Shown here: positions 1-9,812 of the stretch, piece after piece | How positions within the stretch are numbered: the stretch's first letter is position 1 | How the letters are laid out: every line of letters starts with the position of its first letter | Source: Heterohyrax brucei | Taxonomy: Eukaryota; Chordata; Mammalia; Hyracoidea; Procaviidae | Direction of reading: 5' to 3' | Length of the DNA stretch: 64,000 nt | NCBI GenBank assembly: GCA_028571685.1 | Contig: CM053141.1 | Location: forward strand, 131,840,833 to 131,904,832 | The notes under the pieces: generated by a model | Told to the model about the DNA's origin: nothing | Database searches by the model: none | What the model saw: the letters and a program-made list of their open reading frames with translations, nothing else | Made by a program: the position numbers and the translations under genes

Positions 1-168
1 GTTTCAAAGCTTATAAAATTTTGTGCTCTTCAATAATGTGCTTACGTGTGGGTTTCTCTATATGTATTGGGTTTCGTACTCCTGTAGCCACTGGGAGAGC
101 ATTGTGCAGCCACGTCTTCTGACACAGGCAGTGAGTAATCCTGATTTAATTAGATCCTACCTGCTCCC

Positions 169-332
169 TGGAAACCCTGGTGGTGCAGTGGTTAAGTGCT
201 ATGGGTGCTAACCAGAATATCTGCAGCTGAATCCACTAAGAGCTCCATGGAAACCCTGTTGGGCAGTTCTACTTGGTGCTGTAAGGTGACCATGAGTCAG
301 AACTGATTTGACAGAAACTTTTTTTTTTTTTA
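169..332 (+). repeat. AfroSINE-type SINE
   Basis: Begins with the head 'ggaaaccctggtggtgcagtgg', a tRNA-like promoter region, runs through 'ggcagttctact' and 'accatgagtcagaactga', and ends in a T-rich tail. This is the full-length + strand form of the most common SINE in the window, and it is the main evidence for an afrotherian host. Confidence 0.88.
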
Positions 333-1689
333 ACCCTAGCTGGTGACCTGCTAGTAATGGAGCCTATTACTCTTGCATCCAGCAGGACTGGTCCTCACCA
401 TTCCTTCTGAGGTTCTTACTCTCCCTTTACCCAGGTTCTGTTCTTATCCAACACTACTAATGCTTTTTTTGACTTTTCAATTTAAGATGTTCTATCTTTT
501 TCAACATATTTTTTAAAAATGTTCAAATGTTATTAGAAACGTGTGTACATGTATATACTCATTTAAAATTTTATTTTTAACTAAAATTTTTTAAATTCAT
601 TTTTTCATATTTCCTTTTGTCTAAAATTAAAATAACTTGAAAGTTAAAAAATAGCTGCCAAGCCAAGTGCCATCGAGTCAGATCTGTAAATCCATATTCA
701 CTTTTTCTGTATTTGTGGGAAGATTTACTAAATTTTTGTTATGAGACCACTGAGTCTTTTTGCATCTTCAGCTAATTTTGTAAGTTATATTTTTCTAAAA
801 AATTGACCTTTAATTTGAGTTTTCAAATACATTGGTACAGAATAGCTGATAATATCCTCTAATGCCTTTATATTCTTGTCTCTATCTGTAGCAGTGGACA
901 CTTTTTATCCAAAATATTACTTTATTTATGGCTTTTGGGTTTCAAAATCAATTAGTAATTTCAGAGATTTGTCTATTAGTCTATTCAAGCTACTAACATA
1001 TATGCTTTATTGATCTTGACTTTTGTGTTTCTCATTTTATTGCTTTTTAGTTTTATTTTTATAATCTCATTTTTTCTGCATTTAAAAAATTGTCTCTGAT
1101 TTTGTTTGTTTACTTTTTTCAAGTTGTACCCTCCACTGTGTTCATTAATTGACAATTCTTCTTTTATAACATAAACATTTAAGTAAGGTTACACATTCAT
1201 CTGAAACACTGATTTTTTTTTCTTTTTCTGTTTCAAGCATTAGTATGTAGTATTTTGTGATCATCAAGTTTTAAATATCTGGTGACCTGCTAGTAATATC
1301 TTTACTTTAATTATAGTTTTTCCCAACCTATACATTATTTTTAAATAGTCAAGTATATTGAGTTTTTAAATTTATGTTTCTCTTAACTTGTAACTTCAGT
1401 GCCTTGTGTCAGAAAATGTAATCTGTATAATGCCTAGTCTTACAGTTTATTCTTGACAATGGGTAAAACTTGCCTTAGGGACACACATGATCAGTTTTTG
1501 TATCACAATATTTCATTTGAGTTTCAGAAGACTATTTACTATTTATTGAAAATAAAATGGTATATCAGAAACACATACATATTAGACTAAGCATGTTTAT
1601 TATATTATTCAGGATTAAACAATCTGTTGTGGCAAAAAAAATTAAGTAGTATAATATAATTCAATTATTTCTCTGTGAAAATTGATAAC
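333..1689. other. AT-rich stretch without a recognisable gene
   Basis: No open frame or splice-like structure is convincing here. Parts read like degraded antisense L1 but cannot be placed. An exact 19-bp direct repeat (ctggtgacctgctagtaat) lies at 340-358 and 1279-1297, and a short SINE-tail fragment at 657-684. Confidence 0.5.
657..684 (-). repeat. Tail-only SINE fragment
   Basis: About 28 bp beginning 'gccaagccaagtgcc' and ending 'gagtcagatc', with no SINE body on either side. It is the reverse complement of the same short unit seen at 38701, 46435 (also reversed) and 52058. No target-site duplication is obvious. Confidence 0.6.
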
Positions 1690-3450
1690 TGGGAACTCCT
1701 AAAGATCAAACAGTTACCCTCATCCAAAGACAGCTTACAGACTGGGGAAAAATTTTGGCCGTGACAAATCTGATCATCACATAATCTCTATAATCTACAA
1801 AATGTTGCAAAACCTCAACAACAAAAAGAAAAACAACCCAGTAAAAAAATGGGCAAATGATATGAATGGGTACTTGACCAAAGAAGACATCTAGGATACT
1901 AATAGATATCTAAGGAAATGCTCACAACCATTAGCCATTAGAGAAATTCAAATCAAAACTACAATGAGATACCATCATATCTTAAGAAATATGAAATTAA
2001 TCCAAAAACAAACACACACACACACAAAATGTTGGAGAGATTGTAGAGAGACTGGAGCATTTATACACTACTAGTGGGAATATAATATGATACAGTCACT
2101 TCAGAAATGTATTTGGCAGTTTCTTAAAAAGCTAAAAATAGAAATACCATATGATCCAGCAACCTGCTTCTTGTAACACATCCTAGAAAATTAAGGGCTG
2201 TCACACAAATAGATACATGCAAACCAGTGAGTATTGCAGTACTGTCCACAATAGCAAAAAAATGGAATCAAAGTAAGTGCCCATTAGTGGATAAATGGAT
2301 AAACAAACTATGGTATGCTCACACAATGGAATACTATACAGTGATGAAGAATAACAATGATCTTGGGAAACGCAATGTGGAGGAATCCGGAAGGCATTAT
2401 GCTGAGTGAAATTAGTTGCAAAAGGACAAATATTGTACAAAATCAGTATCATAACTACTCAGGAAAAGATTTAAACACAGAGTAAAACAGTCTTTGATGA
2501 TTACAAGGAGGGGAAGAAGGGAGAGAGTTATTTATTGGTTAGATAGTAGATAGCAATTGGGTTAGGTGAAGGAAGGGACATCATGCAGCAGAAGGGAGGT
2601 CAGCACAGCTGAACTAAACCCAACGCTAAGAGGTTTCCTAAATATAACCCAACACTGAAGGACAGAAGAGCAGGGATGGGGGGATGGGGACTACAGTTTC
2701 AGTGGATATCTAGGTCAACTGGCATAACTAGTTTTTCTTAAGAAAATGTTCTATATCCCACTTTGGTGATAGCGTCTGGGGTCTTAAAATCTAACAAGTG
2801 GTCACCTAAGTAGCATCAATTGGTCTCAGTCCACCTCAAGCCGAGGTGGATCAGGAGCAGAGAATGAAAGACATTAAGAAAATATGAGCCTAAGAGAAAG
2901 AAAGGGCCACATAGTCCAGACACTATCAGCATGAGACCAAAAGAACTAGATGGTGCTCTACCACCACCAATGACTTCTCTGACGGGGAATATAACATAGA
3001 ATCCCTTACACAACGGGAGAAAAATGGGTGTGCAGAACTTGAACTCTATTAAAGGATCAGACTTTACCGTCTAACAGATTTGAGTTTCCCAAAAGATGTG
3101 TCCCAGGACTCTGTTACCCCGGAACTGAAACGAGTTCTGAAGCCAACTCTTCAGACAAAAATTGGACGTGCTGTAAGACACAGAGTGTGCTGGTGAAGAT
3201 TATGCTTCTTGCCTGAAGAAGATACATGAAGCTAACTAGGAAGCTTTTGTTCAGAGGCGAGATGAGAGGGCAGAGGGGGACAGGAGCTGGTTGAACGAAC
3301 ATGGGAAACGCAGAGTGGAAAGGGGGAGTGTGCTCACAGGGTTGACAGAACAGCTGCAGTTACACAGCAGCATGAATGCAAGTTTTGTATGACAAATTGA
3401 CTTGGATTGTAAACTTGCAATTAAAGCACAATAAAGTATTTTTTAAAAGA
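1690..3450 (+). mobile_element. LINE-1, 3' end (ORF2 tail and 3' UTR)
   Basis: The ORF2 C-terminal region is recognisable from about 1690 to 2450 (for example 'aaaatgggcaaatgatatg' and 'tggaatactatacagtgatgaag'), but stop codons and frameshifts break it. The 3' UTR follows and ends with an AATAAA at 3430-3435 and an A-rich tail. This is a 5'-truncated dead copy. Confidence 0.85.
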
Positions 3451-3909
3451 TTATTTGCCTCTGAAGTTAATGCTGATGAAATTTGGTGATTATTTGTTCA
3501 TCTTTCTATCATTTTACTTTTTTATTGTATTTTGCTCCACTGTATTTTTTTCCACCTTCACTAATATTTAGTCAAATTAATGGCCTTTGCAACATCACTG
3601 TCTTGGATGTCTTCTGGTTCAGACAGGATGTCTGTTATACCAGTGCTCTGCTGCCTTCATATTACACTTAATTGGCTCTTGACTGTTGATCTACGGTGCC
3701 ATATCCCGGAAACCACATGCTCTATCTCCCATATGCTCATCCCAACTGTTCAGCTTCCAAAGCCTATGTTCCTGGATGTCTCAGTCATATTTGTTTGTAT
3801 GATTATTTCTTGCTGATTGGGCACTAACTCTGAAGAAATCCCAGTTCTGTAAGAAGAGTAATTCGCAAAGAAGGCTACATTCTTTTTCAGGCCTGGTACC
3901 GAAACCTCA
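3451..3909. other. Unassigned non-coding stretch
   Basis: Short open frames exist (one of 78 codons at 3580-3816) but have no recognisable domain, splice partner or start context. No repeat family was identified. Confidence 0.4.
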
Positions 3910-4431
3910 TGGTATGGATTGAATTTTTCCCCAGATAAAAAATTAAAAAATCTGCTTTGAAATCCTAAGAGTAGCTTTAACAGTTAACATGCTCAGCTGC
4001 TAATCTAAAGGTCAGAAGCTAAAGTCTATCCAGAGGTGCCTATTTCTGAAAACAAATCAGCCATTGAAAACTCTATGGAGCACAGATGTACTCTAACACA
4101 CATGAGTTCGCCATGAGTCAGAATATACTACACTGCAGCTGGTTTTACTGGTAGCTATAAACATTACCCTGTTTGGGAAATGTTTTCTTTCTAAACCTAA
4201 TCATTTTAGAGTTATAATGAGGACAGATTGGACACTGAGGCACACATAAGGGGAAAGCAGATGCCCCAGAACTCCAAGGAAAAACTGGGGCCACCAACAG
4301 AAGAAGACTTTTCCCTAGGGATACCCTGATTCTGAATTTCTAGCCTCTTAAACTATGAGAAAGTAAATTTCTTTTCTTTAAAACCTCCCAGTTTTGCTGT
4401 TTTGTTACAGCAGCACTAAATAACTAAGATA
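3910..4431 (+). mobile_element. MaLR/MLT1-like LTR interrupted by a SINE
   Basis: Starts 'tatggattgaat', as MLT1-type LTRs do, and ends 'ttgttacagcagcactaaa' then 'taactaagat', the typical 3' end of that family. A SINE of the AfroSINE type splits it at about 3966-4155. The same LTR end recurs at 45888 and 26790. Confidence 0.65.
3966..4155 (+). repeat. AfroSINE variant nested in an LTR
   Basis: Degenerate copy with 'acatgctcagctgctaatc', a spacer containing 'ctgaaaacaaatcagccattg', and 'gccatgagtcagaat'. The LTR sequence resumes after it, so the SINE arrived later. Confidence 0.7.
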
Positions 4432-4737
4432 ATTTGTTAAACTCCACTAATATTTCTTTTCCTCTGCTTATTTTTTCTTCTACAAAAAAAAAAACCCTGT
4501 CATGTTCTGTCATATAGATATTGAACTTCTACGGTTATTCCCCTATAATTCATCTTTTCTATATAATTCAGTTCTCGCTCTTTGTCTCTTCCTGGTGATC
4601 GTTAAATTTAATTTTACCATTAAATAACAAATCACAAATGCTGGATTTGTGAATGCCAAGTTTTCTTAAATTCTCTCTTACGAGCCCAACTAAATTAATA
4701 GAGGAACCATAATAAAGATTGATATTATAATTTGACC
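4432..4737. other. Unassigned AT-rich spacer
   Basis: Lies between the LTR and the RTE end. No gene or repeat was recognised. Confidence 0.4.
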
Positions 4738-5021
4738 AGAAGTACAACCAGAATGCTCGTTACAAGTAAGAATGGCAAAGCTTTATTTCACACACTCTCA
4801 GGATGGATCAGTTCGTGGATGATGACATCATACTTGATAAAGTAGAGGGTCAACAAAGAAGAGAAAGACCCTCAAGGAAGAGGATTGACACCGCAACTGC
4901 AACAACGGGCTCAGGCAAAATAACAATCATAAGTGTAATGTTGGACTGGACAGTGTTTCATTTCGATGTACACAGGGTTGCTATGAATCACAACCAACCT
5001 GATGACACCTAACAACAACAC
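4738..5021 (+). mobile_element. RTE-type LINE 3' end
   Basis: Has the RTE order 'agtacaaccagaatgctc', 'ggcaaagctttatttcac', 'catcatacttgataaagtag', 'gctatgaatcacaacc', and terminates in 'cacctaacaacaacac'. The same order is seen at 13572-13853, 33410-34130 (further 5') and 58950-59118. Confidence 0.8.
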
Positions 5022-5119
5022 ACCAAAAACTTGTAACGATTAACAGATATAGTGATGTAGGACTAGAAACAACAAAGAAACCTAACTTGTGATTGCAGTC
5101 TCTTATAATACCTCTAAGA

Positions 5120-5318
5120 TTTACTCAAAAGTGGCACAACTGTTAAGTGTTCAGCTTCTACTTGAAAGTCAGAAGTTAGAACCCATGAGCCATTCCTCGG
5201 AAGAAAAGACCTGGTGATCTGTACCCCAACGATTTTGCCCTAGGAGACCTTGTGGGGCAGTTCTACTCTTCCCTATAATAGGGTTGCTATCAGTTGGAAT
5301 CCACTTAAAGGACTGCAG
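5120..5318 (+). repeat. AfroSINE-like repeat inside unit 1
   Basis: 'gcacaactgttaagtgttcagcttc' through 'ggggcagttctactc' and 'gggttgctatcagttggaatcc'. Copies at the same place in units 2 and 3 show it predates the triplication. Confidence 0.7.
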
Positions 5319-7264
5319 CAAAAAGAGGTCCATCTCATTTAAGAACTCTTTACTTGTAAAGGCAAAAACCAAAGGTATGAATTACTCTATAGTAGAAGCA
5401 GCAAACATTTTTTATTAGTGATGGGAAGGTCAAGTTCTCTTGCCATAGAGTTTACCTATTTTCTTCCTAGAAGTCAGCTCCCAAACACTGAATAATAACC
5501 TAGACATAAGAGAGACCAGAAAGTGAACTGAAAAAGGCTATTGGATGTAAGACATTTGAATCAATGACTGTGGAAAAAATAGCTAAATAAGCAGGGCTCA
5601 AAATGAAGGGAAAAGAGTAAGACTGGGATGCAGGGAATGATGGAAGAAGGAAGAAAGAAAGAAGAAAGGAAGGGAAGGTGGGTACAGGAAAACAATTGTA
5701 AGTTATAGAGACACTGTAACAAGCCTAAATATTAGATCCCAGATACTTTAGAGTGTTACATGATTGGAATTTGAGTGAAAATAGTGATTAAGCATAAAGC
5801 ATGCTTGTCTATTTTTAGCAGTGACTGCCTATTAATAGTTAATATATTTCCAGATGCTACACCTATAACGAAATAGGTTCTTAGGTCAAGTCACAGGAAG
5901 TTTTTTTGTTTTTGTCTTTGTTTTCTAGTGTGAGACACAAGAGCAGGTGCATGGTTGACATGAAAGTTTGGTTAATTTGATAAGGTTCAAACAATAAAGC
6001 TGAGAGATTTGGATATACTCCATACTGACTGCACATGAACTTCAACAGCAGGTTTATTTTATGATCACTCACTGAAAGATACGTATCTAAATGTGTTTAG
6101 GATAAGTGAATCTATTCTGGGATTATACATGTTTCTTTATTAGGAACTAGTTATTCCTCAGATAATAGACGAGTCTTTATACAGAGACCCTTTATGAAAC
6201 TCTCAGGTGCTAATTATCAAGAACGAGAATTATCCTTTTATTAAATGATTTCAAAATTTATTGATAGCTTAATGGTTATTTCTTGACTCTGTAGTATGTG
6301 GGTAGCTTAGTTGCAATTTTTATTTATTTTTTTATTTTGAAAAAAGAATATGCAGTGAAGCAACACTAAATTATTTTTATAAAGTGTTGGGGTTCTTTGG
6401 AATGGCATTAAAAACAAAGGGGGGAATAAACTACTCTGAGCCTGTAGAGACCATCCTGAAATAGATCCTGACAGTGAGAGAAGTCCAGGAAGGACTGGAC
6501 GCAGAGCACATGGTAGATGATGTCAGAATGATGCACTGGAGGAGCAGCAAATAGACTCAGACTTTGCTTCACGATTAGGCCAGTGAAGTTACTCCAGGAC
6601 TTTCACATAGACAAGAGGTGATGAGCACGGTGGAGGACTCTTGAAAAGATCCCTCCCACTCTAACAATCTCGTGCATGTATTTATCTGTGTTCATTTTAC
6701 AGAAACGGTTAATGTTTCAAATCCATTCCATAACACACTTCTTTCTTCCTATTCTTTAATTTCATCAGGAACTCACTTGCTTATGTCTTCTCATGTTTAC
6801 ACTTTCATATCCTCATTCCCTCATAGAATTATTTCCATGTTCACTGTCTTTTTATCATATACCAAATATACTCCTGCATCACATACCCCACCATTCATAT
6901 GGATACACAATGTTAACTCCCTTGTAACTTCCTTTTCTATAGATATACTACATGAAGACATCACACTATCATATTCTGTTTTCTTATTCTCCGCCTTCTT
7001 TACTCCCAATAGAGTTACATATTTGCATGTTTTCATGTCCCTAAGACTGTCTTCCTTTCACACTCTCTTTTGCAGCTATTTTATGTCACCAAAGCTGTAG
7101 CATACTCACAGTCCTACAACCTCATATGTAACATATCCTACAGACAATAGACATAAGAAATACATATTTTAAGTATATGTATATACATACATATATGTGT
7201 ATATACATGTGTACATATATGTATAAATCACAAACTATATGTGGGTGTGTATGTGTGTGTATTA
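5319..7264. other. Unit 1 interior, non-coding
   Basis: Aligns throughout with units 2 and 3. Holds a purine tract at 5630-5685. A 142-codon open frame at 6672-7100 is disrupted in the sister copies, so it is not a conserved gene. Confidence 0.5.
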
Positions 7265-7756
7265 ATATGATCACCTTTGAGATACTCTTCTTCAGAAGCT
7301 ATGCACCAATGCCAGTGCCTAGTCCACCCTTCAAAACATTTTGGAACTCTTTCTGGAATGGCCATTGAGCAAGGTGGCAAGATTCCAAGTTGACAAACTT
7401 AACTGTATAGTTGTCTGTGAGGGAGTTTTTAGCCAGTACGCAAATGACTGTATTGGAACCCTTTCCCTGCTCACTTAGCTGGCCCCCAATGCATTTTTTT
7501 CTTAACACAAAGGTAAAGGAAATACTGAAAGGAAGGTATTTTTATGTCATTCAGGACAACGGTAATAAGGACAACACCTCTGATGGCCGTTCCAGAAAAA
7601 GAGCTCCAAACTGCTTTGAAGGGTGGACTAGGCACTGGCATCTGTGCATAGCTTCCCAAGGAGAGTACTTCAAAGGTAACCATAGTGATATTCAGCAATG
7701 AGTTATGTAGCACTTTTTTGAGGATGAGTTTGCAAACTTAATTGGCAGTCCTGGTA
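7265..7756 (+). mobile_element. Mariner-derived fold-back element
   Basis: The central part encodes broken mariner transposase C-terminal sequence: SVREFLASTQMTVLE at 7411 on, then KVKEILKG, then NCFEGWTRHWH and CIASQGEYFKG. The left arm (about 7269-7368) is an inverted copy of about 7575-7685, so the element can fold on itself. A second locus with the same architecture is at 49432-49942. The matching place in unit 2 (near 14950) has no such sequence, so it is a copy-1-specific insertion, or a loss from the others. Confidence 0.75.
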
Positions 7757-8043
7757 TATATATAAACCATATTGCTATGGCAGTCTATACCCATAACGCC
7801 TGAATCTCGAGGCAACAGGTAGAGACACAGAGATAAAACATTTAAGTAACTCTTCACATTAACAAACACATTTTGCATTCATAACTTCTACACATGGGAT
7901 ATCCACAATTGCCATATGCACTAACACACATATCATCCCCAATTTAAACAGAAAATAAGCTAACACACACTCACAGAATTTAAACAGGTAAAATATGTCA
8001 CCTCTACATATTGCTACACCATACCTCATATCAAATATGTTCA

Positions 8044-8216
8044 AACAAACAAAAAACCCAAACCCACTGCTGTCCAGTGGAGTCCGACTCATAGCGTCCC
8101 TAGAGGTCTCAGAAGAGCTGCCCCATAGCGCTTTCAAGGAGTGCCTGGCGGATTTGAACTACCCACCTTTTGGTTAGCAGACGTAGCACTTAACCCACTA
8201 CGCCACCAGGGTTTCC
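8044..8216 (-). repeat. AfroSINE-type SINE
   Basis: Reverse-oriented full-length copy from 'aaaaaacccaaacccactgc' to 'cgccaccagggtttcc'. It is one of the best preserved in the window and is not present in unit 2 or 3. Confidence 0.9.
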
Positions 8217-8266
8217 AAATATGTTCTAGTAGAATGAAAATGAAGTAAAGAAATATGATGAATAGT

Positions 8267-8430
8267 GGGGAAACCTTGGTGGCGTAGTGGTAAAGTGCTA
8301 CGGATCCTAACAAGAAAGTCGGTAGTTCAAATCTGCCAGGGCTCCTTGGAAACTCTATGAGGCAGTTCTATTCTGTTCTATAGCGTCTCTGAGTCAGAGT
8401 TGACTCCAGAGTACTGGGTTTGGGTTTGGC
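8267..8430 (+). repeat. AfroSINE-type SINE
   Basis: 'ggggaaaccttggtggcgta' to 'ctgggtttgggtttgg'. With the reverse copy at 8044 it forms an inverted pair about 50 bp apart, specific to unit 1. Confidence 0.88.
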
Positions 8431-9742
8431 TTGGGATGGATAGTGGAGGAGGAGGTCTGATTAAAGAGACAGTAAAAAAATCTACAAAGGGAAAAGGCCA
8501 TAATGAGTTCTGAGAAATTTTATCTCCTTAGCAACTAACCTGCTGGTTTATTTCAGCTTTCAAATCCACTGGGATGGTGTCCTTAGGGGGAAATGTAGAA
8601 CTGTACAGAAGAAAACGGGTATCTATGAGCAGCAGACACCATGGTGGTTTGCAGGGATGATCCAGAAATAAGGGCTCTTGCTAGTAAAGGGGAGTGAGGA
8701 AGGCTACACAGAGGAACAATCCATAACTGGACTGGTCATAGTGACAAGCACATCAGGAAATCTTAGCTGTTTCATTATGTACATGGGGTTGCTATGAGTC
8801 AGAGCTGACATGATGGTACTTAACAGCAACAATCAGCAATAAAACCAAACCCACTGTCATCAAGCTGATTTCAACTCATAGTTACCCCATATGACAGAGT
8901 AGAACTGCCCCATGGAATTTCCAGTATTTACTAAATTATGTAAAAAAAAAAAAAAAATAGACAAACGAATGGTTTGAAAACAGAAAAAGAAATCCTCTAT
9001 TTTACCATAATGCCAATTTTTGCATAACAATCTGGTCTTTGGAACCTAATCATGTTGATACCTGAGAAGTGGGCCTATCCAGGTTCTCCAGTCCACACCT
9101 ATACACCAATACACCACTTAGAAAGCCCTTAAGTGTATTCGTAAGTTAAGTCAAAATAGCAACAAGACATATCATTTACTATTTCTATGTGACAAACATG
9201 GTTTTAAGCCTTTGGGATACTGCCCTGTCCTCATCATTTGAGATATCTCATTAACTCAGTTGCCCTAGACACATTAAAGAATTTCCTTTGTTTAACCCAA
9301 ATCATCTATCAAATGTAAGACAAAAAAAAAAAAAAAAAAATGGAGGAAATGATATAGCTTCCACTGGATAAAACAAATCACGCTCATCAGTGGGCTATCA
9401 TAGTCCTGTTAACTTGAGAATAATGGCTGAGTCCTCTGGCCTGCACAGAGTTAATCAACAGAGAATCTGGCTGAAGTTTCAGTGGTCACTTGCATCATAA
9501 TACATCGTAATACATCATAGTAGGCCTAAGAATCTACTGAGTACTGTTCAAGGCAGTGGTCAGATGAGGGACAGCTTCATCAGTGATCTGTTCTTCCTGA
9601 GTTTATTAGTGATTTATTCTTCTTGTATTTATTAGTGATTTGTTCCTCTTGAATTTATTAATTTGATTCTTGAGTAACCATCAATTGATCTTTTGTGAAC
9701 TGAGAAAAGTAGAGTTCAAGAAACTTTCCAAAGAGCTGAACC
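8431..9742 (+). other. Upstream region of FAM170A exon 1 (unit 1)
   Basis: This would be the 5' flank or 5' UTR of the only intact first exon. It holds an RTE-like tail (about 8775-8852, 'gttgctatgagtcagagctg'), a reversed SINE remnant (8853-8927) and two poly-A runs (8940, 9322). I see no TATA box or CpG island that would fix a transcription start. Units 2 and 3 have the same order. Confidence 0.45.
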
Positions 9743-9812
9743 ATGAAGTCCAAACGAAAGAGAAAACGTCTGGAAAATGCAGACTCCCAAGAAAATGTCA
9801 AGATACCAAAAA
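9743..9812 (+). CDS. FAM170A: FAM170A exon 1, intact copy (unit 1)
   Basis: Twenty-three codons plus one base, reading MKSKRKRKRLENADSQENVK then IPK. This closely resembles the basic start of human FAM170A as I recall it (MKRRQKRKHLENEESQETAEK). The basic stretch is a plausible nuclear localisation signal. The ATG sits in 'gaaccATGa' with A at -3, a good vertebrate start context, and the exon ends at the donor 'aaaaa|gtatgt'. The leftover base (phase 1) fits the two-base lead of each candidate next exon. The sister copies at 16990 and 25192 are broken, so this is the only usable first exon seen. It is too short to appear in ordinary ORF scans. Confidence 0.8.

Noticed and set aside
6672-7100. 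142-codon frame in unit 1, with similar shorter ones at 14423-14892 and 21691-22222
   Set aside because: Same sequence in three units but the frames are interrupted at different places and low-complexity (Ser/Phe/His-rich).
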